In this document: piece after piece, positions 1 through 11,119 of the stretch
How the letters are laid out: the number at the start of each line of letters is the position of its first letter
Position numbering within the stretch: position 1 is the stretch's first letter
Assembly (NCBI RefSeq): GCF_023065955.2
Contig: NW_026623078.1
Span: 11,976,199 to 12,040,198 of the forward strand
From: Ursus arctos
Lineage: Eukaryota; Chordata; Mammalia; Carnivora; Ursidae
DNA: 64,000 nucleotides
Direction of reading: 5' to 3'
Notes under the pieces: generated by a model
What the model saw: only the letters and a program-made list of their open reading frames with translations
Told to the model about the DNA's origin: nothing
Databases searched by the model: none
Position numbers and translations under genes: made by a program

Positions 1-275
1 GCAGATTGTCTTCTCCCATGTGGGTGGGCATCGTTCAACCCAGTGAAGGCCCGAATAGAGCAAAAAGTTGGAAAATGGTTGAATGAACTCTCTGCCTGTC
101 TGCTGGAGCCGTAACTTCAATCTTCTCCTTCCCTCAGTGCTCCTGGTTCTCAGGCCTTCAGACCTGAACTGGATTCCCATCATCTGTTTAGGCATTTTTT
201 ACGCCATTTTATATATTAATACAGTGTTAGAGATAGTTGCATCCCAATATCCACTCTTGTCTTCTTCCTAAGGAA
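1..275 (+). mobile_element. Old LTR-like interspersed repeat, partial
   Basis: This stretch is the reverse complement of the repeat seen at 21412-21840. Both share the block that reads, in this orientation, CAGATTGTCTTC..CATGTGGGTGGGC followed by GAAGGCCCGAATAGAGCAAAAA. The family is a common placental repeat whose far end reads GGTTCTGTTTCTCTGGAGAA. I am not sure whether it is filed as an LTR or as an L1 3' end. The copy is cut by the window edge and fades out near 275. Short open frames inside it are not genes. Confidence 0.5.
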
Positions 276-284
276 TGTAATTCT

Positions 285-710
285 TACTACATTTACGACT
301 ATCAGTGTACCTAGTTAAAGGCTTAAATTTCTACCCTTTCTTAAAACTAGGTGAAACCACGAGCCTACATTCTATTTCCTGAGATGTAATTGGAAGTGTT
401 GTGTGGGAATTCTGGGAGGTACTTTAAAGGAATCTAACCTGGTTGGGCCTCTGACCCTCTCCTTTTCATTCTTCTGCCCCCTGGACTACAAAAGTGATGG
501 CGGGAGCTCTGGGCACTGTATTGGATTATGAGGTAATCTTAAAGATAAAAGCCACTGGACTCAGAACTTGTGAATGAAAGAGCAGACAGAGAAAGTTTCA
601 GGATCCCGAATGACTGTAGAGTTCATGTGTGATAGAAATACATGTCCATCTTGTGTAAGCCAGTCATTTCAGGTTTCCTTTATATATACCCAAGCATAGT
701 CTATAACCAT
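285..710. other. No recognisable feature
   Basis: Ordinary mixed-composition sequence. I see no repeat, splice-site pair or coding stretch that I can name. Confidence 0.5.
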
Positions 711-812
711 GGATACAGGATTCCAGAAAGGTTAAACAAATTGCCTCAAAACATGCAATTTGTAAGCAGCAGAGCCAGGATTCAAATCAAAGATACAGTC
801 TTCTTCTGTTTG
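711..812 (-). mobile_element. MIR SINE fragment
   Basis: The run GGTTAAACAAATTGCC, then GCAGAGCCAGGATTCAAATC, follows the order of the antisense MIR core (GTTAAGTGACTTGCC, then GCAGAGCTGGGATTCGAACC). It is a decayed fragment of about 100 bases. Confidence 0.5.
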
Positions 813-984
813 TAATAAAGTATTATGCAATAATGAATAGTAATACATAATATATTTATACCAATTCATATCAATTCATTGACTCAGTTCACTTTTAACA
901 ACTTCAGCATAATTTATGGTACTTAAATAAACTAGCAAAAAATGATGTTACTTTATGTTAGGCTCAAAGCAGGGCAAGACAGTT

Positions 985-3240
985 GTTTTTTTCATTTTTA
1001 AATAAACATGTAAATTTAAGGTATACAATGTATTACTTTGATATGGTTACATATTGAATTTCAATCTTCTTAAATTTGCTAAAATTTGTTTTGTGTCCTA
1101 TTATACGATCTACTCTGGAGAATGTTCTGTGTGCAGTTGAGAAGAACATGTGTTCTGCTGCTGTTGGATGGATGTTCTGTATGTTCCTGTTAAGTCCATT
1201 TGTTCTAAGGCGTGGTTCAAGTCCAATATTTTCTTACGGACTTTCTGTCTGAATGGTCTATCCCTGATGATAGTGGGATATTGAAGTCTTCTACTATTAT
1301 TGTCTTGTTGTCTACTTCTCCCTTAAGATATGCTACCATTTGTTTAATATATTTCAGTGCTCAAGTGCTGGGAATGTATATATTTACAATTGTTATATCT
1401 TCTTGATGTATTGATCCTTTTATCATTATATGGTGCCTTTCTTTGTCTCTTGTTACATTTTTTGGCTTGAAGCCTATTTTGTCTGATTATAAGCATGGTT
1501 ATGCCTGCCTTCTTTTGTTTTCTGCTTACATGGAATATTGTCTTCCATCCCTTCACTTTGAGCCTATGTGTGTCTGTAGAGCTGAAATGAGGCTCCTGTA
1601 GGCAGCATATAGCTGGATCTTGCTTTTTACCCATCTAGCTATTCCATGACTTTTTATTGGTGAGTTCAATCCCTTTACATTTAGGGTGATTATTGATATG
1701 TAAGGACTTACTACTGCCTTCTAGTTATTTTGTATCTTCATCGTTTCTTTTTTCTTCTGTTTCTACCCAAGTTGGTGGTTTTCCATGGTGATTTTCTCAG
1801 TTTCCCTCTTTTTTGTGTTTCATGTCTCTGCTCTAGATTTTTGTTTTGTGGTTGCCATGAGGTTTGTATAAAACATCTCATAAAGAAAATAGTCCCTTTT
1901 CTGCTGACAGGCACCCTTTTCATCCTTTTTATATTTTTAATGTCATAAATTATCTCTTCTTATGCTGTAATTTTGTTACCAAATTGTAGTAGCTATAGTT
2001 ATTTTTAATGCTCTTTTCCTTTAACCTTTATGCTATAATTAACACTCTATTCTAAAATACCGTTACAGTTTTAAAAGTTTGACTGCCTATTTATCACCTT
2101 AATTAAAGTTTGTGCACTTTAGTTTTTTCATTTAAGTTTGAAGAGCTCCTTTCAACATTTCTTGTAAGGCAGATCCAGTGGTGGTGAACTCCCTTAGCTT
2201 TCATTTGCCTGGGAAAACCTTTACTTCATCATATCTGAAGGATAACTTAACTGGATAGGCCATTCTTTAAAAAAATTTTTTTATTAGAATATTTTTGACA
2301 GTTTTTATCTTTCAATAGTTTAAATACATCATTCTTCTCTCTCCTGGCCTGTAAAGTTTCTGCTGAAGATCTGCTGATGGCCTGATGGGAACTTTTTTCT
2401 CAGTTACTTTCTTTCTTTCCTCGGCTGCCTATAAATTTTTTTTTATCATTGACTTTTCACAGCTTCATTGTAACATGTCTAGGAGAAGGTCTTTTTGCAT
2501 TGAGGTAATAAGGTGTCCTATTAGTTTTATGGACATAGATACCCAGTTTCTTCTTCAGGTTCGGGAAATTCTCAGCTATTATTTCTTTAAATAACCTCTC
2601 TGATCCTTTCTATTCTTCTCCGTCTGGTATACCTATTATTCTTATGTTGACTCTCCTAATGGAGTCTGATAGTTCTCAGAGGAGTTCTTCACTTTTAAAA
2701 AATCTTTCTTCTCTTTCCTGCACCTGAATCATTTCTAGATCCCTACCTTCCAGATTATTTATTCTCTCTTCCATCTGATCTGCTCTGTTTCCAGTGGTTA
2801 CAGACCTTCTTTAGCTCCAGGATTTCTGTTTGGAGACTGTTTTCAGTCTCCTTGGTAAAGTACTCCTGTTCATTAATTTTATTCCTGAGTTCACTGAATT
2901 GCGTCTCTGAGTTTTATTTTAGCTTGTTGAATTTTTTCATAACAGCTATTGAATATGAGTTCACAATATTCCATTCTCTGGTTGCTGAAGAATTTTCTTC
3001 ATTTTCTTTTTGTGATACCGTATTACTGTGATTTTTCCTGGCGTTTGATGAAATGGGCCTCTGCCGCTGCACTTGAAATAGTGACCGCTTTTCTTAATTT
3101 ACATTAGGTTTTGTTCGCTTGGATTCTGACAGTTCAACAGGTTGGCAATTAGAAGTTTTTCTCTTGTTTCCCAGTAGGTGGCGCTTTAGCACAAGTTTTT
3201 GGTTTCTCTTGAGCTGCATGGCCTCTATTTGGGAGCGGGC
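985..3240 (-). mobile_element. Old LINE-1 (L1M-like), 3'-truncated
   Basis: Read on the minus strand this is an L1 that starts near 3240 and is cut off near 985, within ORF2. A 96-codon minus-strand frame at 1344-1634 is the N-terminal endonuclease part of ORF2. It keeps the pattern DPAICCLQEPHF, then DTHRLKVKGW, then KQKKAGI, but stops follow, so it is dead. Positions 1650-2980 correspond to the ORF2/ORF1 junction and ORF1. Around 3170-3200 lies the L1-leader-like stretch with the antisense phrase AGTAGGTGGCGCTTTAGCAC. No functional protein can be made from it. The element may continue into the CpG-rich block that follows. Confidence 0.8.
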
Positions 3241-3812
3241 ATAAGAACTGATAAATTATTTAAAAAAAAGAAAAAAAGAAAGAATATTTGAACAATAACA
3301 AAAAAGAAAGGCTGTTGGCAGAGTAGGGGGAGGCATACGCTTAGTCCTTGGGGCTTTGTGTGTGTCCACCGCCTAGTGGGGGGATCCTCCAACACGGGAG
3401 TCCCAGAGGTCCTGTCCTGGTCAGGCCTCTTGCTGAGCCCCAGGGCAGGCAGTAGGAAATATGTTCTTCCAGAGCTCTTGGTCTGCCTTCCTCCCCTCCT
3501 CCCGACCCCCCCTCTTGGAGGCCTCCCCTCAGAAATCTGGGCGCCACTGAAGAGCAGCCTGTGGTGCCCGGCCGACGCCCACTCACCGTTCTCACCCTCC
3601 ACCTTCTTTGCGGGGTTACCACTGCTGCTGCTGCCTCTGCCACCTCTGCTGCCGCCACTGTCACCGCTGCTGCCACCGCCGCTGCCCCTGTTGTCGCCCA
3701 GATTCCTCTGTCTCTGCAGCCCCCATCGGGTCCAACCCGCCCACCTGCACAGACGGACGGATCTCCCAGGTGTCCCGGTGGATGTCCGGCTAGTTGGAAA
3801 TGGAGGCGGAGG

Positions 3813-3845
<33 letters not shown>

Positions 3846-4235
3846 GACTCACGCGGCCCTGAAGCTGATGTCACTCCGAGACAGTTTTTCTTGAAAGTTT
3901 GAACCATCATTTTTCAGATCACAGATTGCTTTGCATTTTTAAGGAGGACCTCTATTTTGACCTCAGCAGTGAGCTTCGTCTTCCCTAGCTTGCAGTGATC
4001 GCAGTTCATGAAAGAATAGAGCTGTAGAAAGGTCCAGAAAGTCTGAGCTTTTCCAGACACTGGCATAGAACTGCCAGGGGAGCTCTGTGACTGCTCGTGC
4101 CAACGCGGCTGGAGGCTGGCGGGGACCTCGATGCCGCCCGCCCTCCCTGCCAGGGGGCTGTGGGCTGCGCAGAGGCTTCCGAGCGTAGGCTTAGAAAGCA
4201 CAACTGTAGGAAACGCAAGGCGCGCCCTGATCATT
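3241..4235. other. CpG-rich block, possible L1 5' leader or CpG island
   Basis: This block is far richer in G+C and CpG than its surroundings. CpGs cluster at 3480-3800 and 4050-4230. At 3617-3690 there is a degenerate CTG/CCG trinucleotide run, and at 3810-3845 a CA run followed by a poly-A tract. It abuts the 5' end of the minus-strand L1, so the simplest reading is that the 3241-3900 part is the L1 leader, which is CpG-rich in that class. Retained CpGs are unusual for such an old element. Frames of up to 198 codons on both strands (3225-3910) are low-complexity and G-, S- or P-rich, and I do not call them genes. A 106-codon minus frame at 3914-4234 matches nothing I know. Confidence 0.45.
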
Positions 4236-6247
4236 TTTTTCCTCTGTCACCTGTGCCCTTTAGAGTTTGAGGCAGGGTAGTTTGTTTGTTTGTTTGTTTT
4301 ACTGATTTGTTAGCCTTTATTTTATATTGTAAATAAGAGTGTCCAAATAAAAAATCTGGGAAGACCACATGTTAGAAAATGTACATCTAACCCCAAATGA
4401 TAAAAAGACTTTTGATTTCAACCTTCCTGGGCATGTTGTCATCTTTTTCATTTACATACTCTTAAGCCATCTTAGGTATGATGGTGTCTTAATAATTAAT
4501 ACAGTGAATTAGCATAATTAACATTTATAACGTAATGAATTAACCTTTATATTTTGTTTAACACTAAAACATATATTCGTGAGTTAGGTAATGATTAAAA
4601 ATTATACCACCAGGTCCCTGATTTAATTAGTATTCTCTTAACTTGAAAGGTACAGTTGGTAGGTAACAAAAATTCTAAATTGAGATCATTTAGTTATTTC
4701 AAAGAAAAGGACACTTTCTTTGGTCCCATACTATATCATAAAGTCTTCAAAAAAGAGTTATTCAGAAAATGCACATTAGGTGAGAAGTTTTATATGCTAA
4801 TGATTCAGTTCTTAGCCAATAGCTACTTTTACACAGTAATGGAGTGTACTAATACCACCACTGATTGTCGAGGCTTTTGAAGACGGTGCAAATGGAAAGG
4901 CGGGAAAGAGGAATATCATGGGAAGCCTTAGGAGGCCTGGAAGCCACAGGTAGAACTGATGCATCTGGAAGGATCTATGTGCAAAATGTTTCACACAGAA
5001 GCCTGCAGACCTGGGACACAGCCCCAGGGCGAGGGGATAATGATTGTCTCTGGGCTTGGGTGACCAAATGGTAGACTACCTGGCTTGGGACACTTCTGAG
5101 AATACAAGGAGTCCCTAAATTAAAAAAAAATTTTTTTGAATTATCAATTTATTGACCAACACATTGATTTATCATAGTGGCAGATCTGTAAAATAATTAT
5201 ATTCAAAAATCATTTTGCAAATACCTATTCTTTCTAAAAAATAAAAATAACATATATTTGTGTACATTGAAGAAAAATTTTAGTGACTTTATACTAATTA
5301 TCTGATCATTAAAATAACAGTATCATTATTATTGCTATATATAGCTATATGTATATATAAAGCTGTAATGCTTTATATTCAAATCCTTTAATCAACTTTT
5401 AAGACATATCTTTTTTTTAAACACCATGGTGCTGATATTTTTCTGAAAAAAATTTTTAATAAAATTATTATTTAAAATTGTTAAAAATAAAATTGCCTGC
5501 AGTCTTTTTTAAAGTTCCATTTGGAGTTAATAAAGTGGGAACTATTGGTACTTTCCGTTGACTTCTTTGTATGGACTGGGATACTTTTATTTAAAAAAAC
5601 TCTCCACAGATGTTGAAGCGTTGAGCAATGGCAGAGTAAATTCTGCCATGTGGAAGATATTAGTTTCGGGATGGTAATACCAAACGTTTTGGGTGGAGTG
5701 CAGATGCCTAGAAACAATGCTGATCTTACTAAGTTAAGAGAACTGTGGGGAAGAGAAGCACTTGGATTTGGTTGTGATGCAGACATAAGTCACAACGTGT
5801 CCACACCAGCTGTGGTGGTGTTCCAATGTAAAGAGAAGCTGCAGCTGTCCAAATGCACAAGAATTTGTTAATAGGCCTGTTTCAGAGTGCATTTTTTTAA
5901 TCTACAGGTGCCTGCATGTGTCCTTGGAAGGAAGGTGTAAGTAAAATTGCTTCTGGAAAGGGTCAGGAAAAGACAGAAGTTATTGTAAAAATTCCCCACA
6001 TGTCTGCTTCTGTTCCCTGTGAAGTGTGTCTCCTCTACCACTAAATGAGAGCACAGCAGAAGCTGGAGTTATAGCATGCAGATCTGCAGACTCATTCCAG
6101 CTTATTTTAGTGCATCTATTAGTACTACTTTGTGAAAAGAAAAATCCAGGAAAAGTTGCCAAACTGGATTCCATAAGGTCACTAGGCATAATTTAAGACT
6201 GTTCTGGGCAGACCAGGGCAGATGGACATCCAACTCATGTTATAGAT
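4236..6247. other. No gene seen; AT-rich, one TTTG microsatellite
   Basis: A (TTTG)n run lies at about 4280-4301. A 73-codon plus frame at 5650-5871 and a 101-codon minus frame at 5481-5786 overlap each other and resemble no family I know. No splice-site pair supports either. Confidence 0.5.
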
Positions 6248-6768
6248 CAGTGCTCTCCAATAGAAATAGAAATATAAGACAAGTTAGGGGCGCCTGGGTG
6301 GCTCAGTCGTTAAACATCTGCCTTCGGCTCAGGGCATGATCCCGGTGTTCTGGGATCGAGCCCCACGTCAGGCTCTTCCTCTGGGAGCCTGCTTCTTCCT
6401 CTCCCACTCCCCCTGCTTGTGTTCCCTCTTTCACTGGCTGTCTCTCTCTCTGTCAAATAAATAAATTTTAAAAAAATCTTAAAAAGAAATATAAGACAAG
6501 TCAGATAGGTGATTTAAAAATTTCTAGAAGTCACATTTTTAAAAAGCCACAGAAACAGGTGAAATTAATTTTAGTAATCTCTTTTACCTAGTATCTCCAA
6601 AATATTATAGGTAATCGGCATAAAATTGTTGAGCTATTCCATATTCTTTTTTGTACTGTCTTTGAAATCTGGGATGTATTTATAGTTGGAGTTTCTTTCT
6701 CTTTGGACGAGCCACATTTCAAGTGCTCAGTCACCACCCGTGGTTGAACAGCGCCTAGAGATGATAAA
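6248..6768 (+). mobile_element. hAT-type MITE (Charlie/MER class), split by a SINE
   Basis: The left end reads CAGTGCTCTCCAATAGAAAT and the right end ACCCGTGGTTGAACAGCGCC. These are imperfect inverted termini of the type found in hAT non-autonomous elements. The interior has AAGCCACAGAAACAGGTGAAA and GCCACATTTCAAGTGCTCA, both typical of one abundant placental hAT family. A CAN-SINE is inserted at 6285, inside the left part. It has no coding capacity. The family name is not certain. Confidence 0.6.
6285..6485 (+). mobile_element. CAN-SINE (tRNA-Lys type)
   Basis: It starts with TTAGGGGCGCCTGGGTGGCT and contains CATCTGCCTTCGGCTCAGGG, CTTCTTCCTCTCCCACTCCC and a TCTCTGTCAAATAAATAAAT tail. The long CCCCCTGCTTGTGTTCCCTC segment is typical of bear/seal-type copies. 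A perfect 16-bp target duplication, GAAATATAAGACAAGT, lies at 6269-6284 and 6486-6501, so the boundaries are exact. The host sequence is the hAT MITE. Confidence 0.95.
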
Positions 6769-6774
6769 GCCGCA

Positions 6775-6885
6775 GCTATAAATGCCCAAGACCACACCCG
6801 AAGTTGTAGAGCTGGTAAGCAGCAGAGTGGTTTTGAACCCAGGTCCGGTGATGCCAAAGTCGGTGTCCCTTCCACTCTTCTCTCC
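6775..6885 (-). mobile_element. MIR SINE fragment
   Basis: GAGCTGGTAAGCAGCAGAG followed by TTTGAACCCAGGTCC follows the antisense MIR core. It is short and decayed. Confidence 0.4.
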
Positions 6886-6889
6886 AGAG

Positions 6890-7527
6890 GCAGCCTTATC
6901 GCTCAGCCTCGGGGATGAGCGGCCTCAACTTGATCAGTGCACCCCAGTGTTCCCTAAGCCCACTTTGACAGGGCTAGCTTTTCCTTCGTCTTCCTTCCCT
7001 TCTGGTCTGTTCACAGCAACTGATTTTCTGCATAGGAGGGCATTTGGCCACCCCGGGGATCGCAGACATGTGAGAATCTGTGTAGAGGAAGGGGCCGGCC
7101 AGCTCAGGGGGCCATCCGCATGGCCAGCAGGGTGGCAGTTGGGCAGCCAGCCCGGCACACCTGGGGGTGCAGGAAAGGGGTGTTTGCAGATAGTCTGTAT
7201 GAAGCCGTCCCCTGGAACACAACCTGCATGGCAGTAGGATTAGGGTTCTGTCTTCCACAGGAAAGTTTCAGGAATTGGGTTTTATTATTTTATTTGGGGA
7301 CTTTAGATCTAGGAATCCCATTAAAATTCAAAGAGACCATCTGACGGTACCCAAATATCAGTCTACTATTGTATGATGGGTTGATAGCTGTCATTTGCAC
7401 ATCGTGCCCTTTCCGTCTGAGGAATGACACCGGGAGACAAAGGTCTGCATCACAGAGTTTCATATTGAGGAGAGGATGAAAGCAGAAGGTTTTGCATATG
7501 CTGAGGATGAAAGCTCCCAAAGCTAGG
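6890..7527. other. No recognisable feature; locally GC-rich
   Basis: Overlapping open frames (151 codons plus at 6782-7237; 94 and 74 codons minus) arise from the GC-rich composition. None has a recognisable motif or splice support. Confidence 0.5.
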
Positions 7528-7912
7528 TGTTATAGACTGAATTGTGCTCCCTCCCATTCATGTTGAAGTTCTAGCCCCCCATGCCTCAGAATGTGTCTAT
7601 ATTTGGAGGCAGTGTCTTTAGAAGAGGTAATTAAAGTAAAATGAAGCCATACAGGTTTTCCTAATCCAATATGACTGGGGTCTGTATTAAATGAGGAGAT
7701 TAGGACACAGGTACACATGGACAGAAGACCCTGTGAGCACACTGGGAGAAGGCAATCATCTGCGAGCCAAGGAGAGAGGCCTCAAGAGAAACCAACCCCA
7801 CTGACACCTTGATCTCAGGCTTCCAGCCTCCAGACTGTGAGAAAATAAATGTCTGTTGTTTGTGCTACCAGTGTATGGAACTTTGCTACCTCAGTCCTAG
7901 CAAATTAACACA
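7528..7912 (+). mobile_element. MLT1-type MaLR LTR
   Basis: It begins TGTTATAGACTGAATTGTGC and ends in TTAACACA, as in MLT1 LTRs. Landmarks occur in family order: AGAAGAGGTAATTAAAGTAAA, CTAATCCAATATGACTGG, CCAAGGAGAGAGGCCTCA, CACCTTGATCTCAGGCTTCC and AACTGTGAGAAATAAA-like GACTGTGAGAAAATAAATG, the polyadenylation region. It is a solo LTR with no internal sequence beside it, and no clear target duplication. Confidence 0.85.
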
Positions 7913-8590
7913 GGGCTGATGCTGAATTGCTCACATCCGTTTCCGGGTTCCTTTCCAGATTGAGGATCACTGGACTCGGATGCCTCCATTTTGGATCAGT
8001 CTGACCTGTTGACACATTTTTTTTATTATTTGAATATCACTTTTCTGGATTCCTTTTATATCTTCATTATCACACCCAATGTATTAAACTTACCCTGTCA
8101 TGATTTCCATTACTTTTGTGGGGCCAGGGGAAATAGTAGAAATATATTAAGAGTTAAAAGTGATAAATCAAGCTAAAAATTGTTAAATGATGTATGTCCT
8201 ATCCTTAAACCTTTCCAAATGGTGATGGAGAGGGCCAGGAGTGAAGTTCCAGATCTGGGACTCACCCAAATGCCCCCTGGAATGTGATAGTAGAATGAGG
8301 GGCCTCTCCTCTTCTCCTGTCACCCTGGAGTCCATGACCTGGCAACAGGATGCCACTAGGCCACCCCTCAGGCCTAAGGACACAGACTGATGTCTAGGTC
8401 CACCTTCTGGAGAGTAGATCCGAGGAAGAGACGTGCATGTCTTGAAAAAGAGCAGGCACGTTGGGAAAGGAATTCTGTGTCCCTCATGCTTAGATTGCGG
8501 GGAGGGGGGACCCAGAGGAGGGCCTACAAGGTCTGAGTCCCTTTCACCTGGACCTAAGGATGGCGCTGCATTTCAATTTAGTCTCCCTCA
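7913..8590. other. No recognisable feature
   Basis: Unremarkable sequence between an MLT1 LTR and a SINE. Short frames (60-66 codons) show no family features. Confidence 0.45.
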
Positions 8591-8606
8591 GAAATAAATT
8601 GACAAG

Positions 8607-8792
8607 GGGCACCTGGGTGGCTCCGTCGGTTGAGCGTCTGCCTTCAGCTCATGTCATGATCCCGGGGTCCTGGCAAGTCCTGCATCCGGCTCCCTGCTCA
8701 GTCTGCTTCTCCCTCACCTTCTGCTTCTCCCCTCCTCCTTGTGTGTGTTCTTAAATAAATAAATAAATAAATAAATAAAATCTTAAAAAGAA
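8607..8792 (+). mobile_element. CAN-SINE
   Basis: The head is GGGCACCTGGGTGGCTCCGT, followed by CTGCCTTCAGCTCATGTCA, CTCCCTGCTCAGTCTGCTTC and an (AAAT)n tail at about 8753-8779. A 16-bp target duplication with one mismatch (GAAATAAATTGACAAG / GAAAGAAATTGACAAG) lies at 8591-8606 and 8793-8808. The tail is a likely polymorphic microsatellite. Confidence 0.95.
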
Positions 8793-8808
8793 GAAAGAAA
8801 TTGACAAG

Positions 8809-9604
8809 TACTTAGCTCTCACTGAGCGACTGCCTTAGAATTCCTGCAGTTCCCTGGCATGACCTGAAATATATTAGCTTAACTGGTTCACTTCCACTGT
8901 TGTAGCAACTTTTTGCCCTTTGGTCTACTAACAAACATAAGGCCTGCAATCGGCGGTCCCAGGCCCTACCTCATGTGCTGCATGGGCGGTAACTAGAGTT
9001 CCTCCCCACAGGGCAGCATCCCCTGCACGGCCTTCCGTGTGACTCCACCACCTCCCTTTCAAGCTCCGTCCACAGCAGCACCAGGAATACTGGGCTCCTG
9101 GGCCGGGTCAGGACCCATTTCTCCCTTGTCATTTCCTACACAACCGGCTGAAATCCAGAGCCTCCTGCAGTGCATTTGAGGCACTCATGAGGAAGGAAAA
9201 GTGGGTTGAGTGAATTTCGGTTTAGATTATTGAGATTATGCACCTTTTTACATTTTCTTCTGTTTTAGTTTGTGAAAGATTGGGATTTTTTTCATTGTGC
9301 ATTCAACTAATTTATTAAAGTATTTATATATTTTACTCGAGCTGTAGCTTTTATAAGACAGAACGAATACTTTTGGATGTTTCTAATGCATCAGAAAATG
9401 CTGTTCCATATATCATTAATGGCCTTCTTAAAACCTTTGAGGCCTTTGTGCTTCATCAGGATGAGAGAGTTAATGAAAATTAATCTCCTGAGAAAAAGAT
9501 TGTTTATAACTCTAAACAAACACAATTTCCTACAACCAAAGTGCTTAAAATGTAGTTTCTTGTAACAATCAGAATCTTAAGGTTATAAATGTTGAAGTTA
9601 TTAA
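8809..9604. other. No recognisable feature
   Basis: Positions 8940-9180 are GC-rich with a few CpGs. From 9200 on the sequence is AT-rich. I see neither repeats nor exons. Confidence 0.45.
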
Positions 9605-9621
9605 GGTGAGCCTTTTTTATG

Positions 9622-9803
9622 TTTTTTAAAGATTTTTTTAATTTATTTGACAGAGAGAGAGAGAGAACACACAAGCAGGTGGAGAGGGAGCAGCAGGCTC
9701 CCCACCAAGCAGAGAGCTGGATGCAGGACTCGATCTCAGGACCTTGGGATCATGACCTGAGCCCAAGGCAGATGCTTAACCGACGGAGCCACCCAGGTGC
9801 CCC
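9622..9803 (-). mobile_element. CAN-SINE
   Basis: Inverted copy: AAAGATTTTTTTAATTTATT, a GA-rich run, CAGCAGGCTCCCCACCAAGC, GGGATCATGACCTGAGCCC and GAGCCACCCAGGTGCCCC. Related flanks GGTGAGCCTTTTTTATG (about 9605) and GGTGAACCTTCTATTTTTATG (about 9806) look like a decayed target duplication. Confidence 0.92.
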
Positions 9804-9842
9804 GTGGTGAACCTTCTATTTTTATGAAATTCTTTTTTTTTG

Positions 9843-10045
9843 TTGGGGCACTTGGGTGGCACAGTCATTTGAGCATTCAACTCTTGGTTTTAGCTCAGAC
9901 CATGATCTCAGGGTCATGAGATCGAGCCCTGTGTGGGGCTCCGTGCTCATATTGGAGTCTGCTTGAAATTCTCTCTCCCTTTCCCTCTGCCCCTCTTGCT
10001 TGTGCTCTCTCGCCCAAATAATAAATAAATGTTTAAGAAAAAATT
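9843..10045 (+). mobile_element. CAN-SINE, older copy
   Basis: GGGGCACTTGGGTGGCACAG, CTCAGACCATGATCTCAGGG, ATCGAGCCCTGTGTGGGGCT and a CCAAATAATAAATAAATG tail. It is more diverged than its neighbours, which suggests an earlier CAN-SINE wave. Only 40 bp separate it from the inverted SINE at 9622-9803. Confidence 0.9.
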
Positions 10046-11119
10046 TTTGTCCTTTTAATGAGCTGACAGAAGGAAAGAGACACACAGACATAGAATAGCT
10101 AGAGATTTAATCTGTTGTTTTATAATAATGAGTAAATATTAAACAACCTTCTTTCTTTCCTCTCTAAACTAAAAGCAATGGTTAATCTACCTCTTTGTAT
10201 TTCTAAAAGCACAATTGTCAAGGTTTTCAAGCAAGAAACTTGTGATTCTTGGTTTTAACTATGACTAAAATCTAGGTTGAGTCAAAGAATTTGGGGCCCA
10301 TAATCATTATCATCATCTTTTTTTAAATCCTTAACCATTACAATGTATTCATTTAAAAGAACTGTTTCCTTGCCATTTCTATGGATAAGGCACAGAAAAG
10401 TATTTTATGTATTATCTAATATGTGTGTATTATGACTATGATTCTTTCCTACCTTTCAATTTTTATATTGTTTTGCTGAAAAGTTTTCTTTAACTGGGTT
10501 GACTCCAACCTCTGAAGAAAGAAAGGGAGCTCGACATGAGAAATTAGCAGCCTTTCTAATCTGAGCCCTGGTTTTATGATTTGAGCCTCCTGAATGGATC
10601 TTGGGTCCCCTTGCTCACTGCGGAGGCCACGTTCTTGTTCAGGGATTCCCACGAAGCGAGATGCACAGGAACAGGAAGAGGTCATGTTAGGTACTTCCTG
10701 GACGTAGTTTTAATTGATACTGACTCATGTAGAAAAGGTTATTCCCTTTCAATCCTTCCAATTATATAAAGGAAAGATCTCAACCCGGAGCTAGTAAATA
10801 CCTAACATCAGCAGCCTCAGGCTGGGGTCCTACCCGGCAAGGATGCCTAGTTAGGATTCAAGAGTGTGATTTTGTGTCCTTGAATGTATTTTTCTACCTA
10901 TATTCTATTTATGACAAGTAATACTGTCATGCCATTTATGGTGGTGGTAATAATCTAAAGTTTCCTTTAAAAATGAGTCACTAAAAAAAAGTTAAATTAA
11001 AGCCCATACTTGCTCTCTATAAAAATTGCAAAGATGGGAGCTAATCATTCAAGTGTAGGATGCACTGTCCTAATTCAAACCCTTAGGAACTCTCATAGGC
11101 TGTTGTAAGGGCTGCTTAT
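10046..11119. other. No recognisable feature
   Basis: AT-rich sequence without a repeat or exon that I can name. Frames of 62-78 codons at 10449-10769 overlap on opposite strands and carry no motif. Confidence 0.45.

Noticed and set aside
3225..3910. Overlapping frames of 178-198 codons on both strands
   Set aside because: They arise from GC-rich low-complexity sequence beside an L1. The translations are G/S/P-rich without domains and three frames are open at once.
5907..5937. Micro-exon-like segment (TTTTTTTAATCTACAG before, GTAAGT after)
   Set aside because: It is only about 29-31 bp, has no partner exon and no preserved frame context. I judged it a chance pairing.
6285..6485. tRNA-like head of a SINE as a tRNA gene
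   Set aside because: The CAN-SINE head derives from tRNA-Lys but has no intact cloverleaf, and the full SINE body and duplications are present. The same holds for the other SINEs.
6782..7237. 151-codon plus frame
   Set aside because: It begins in a MIR-like fragment, no motif is recognisable, opposite frames are open too, and there are no splice sites.
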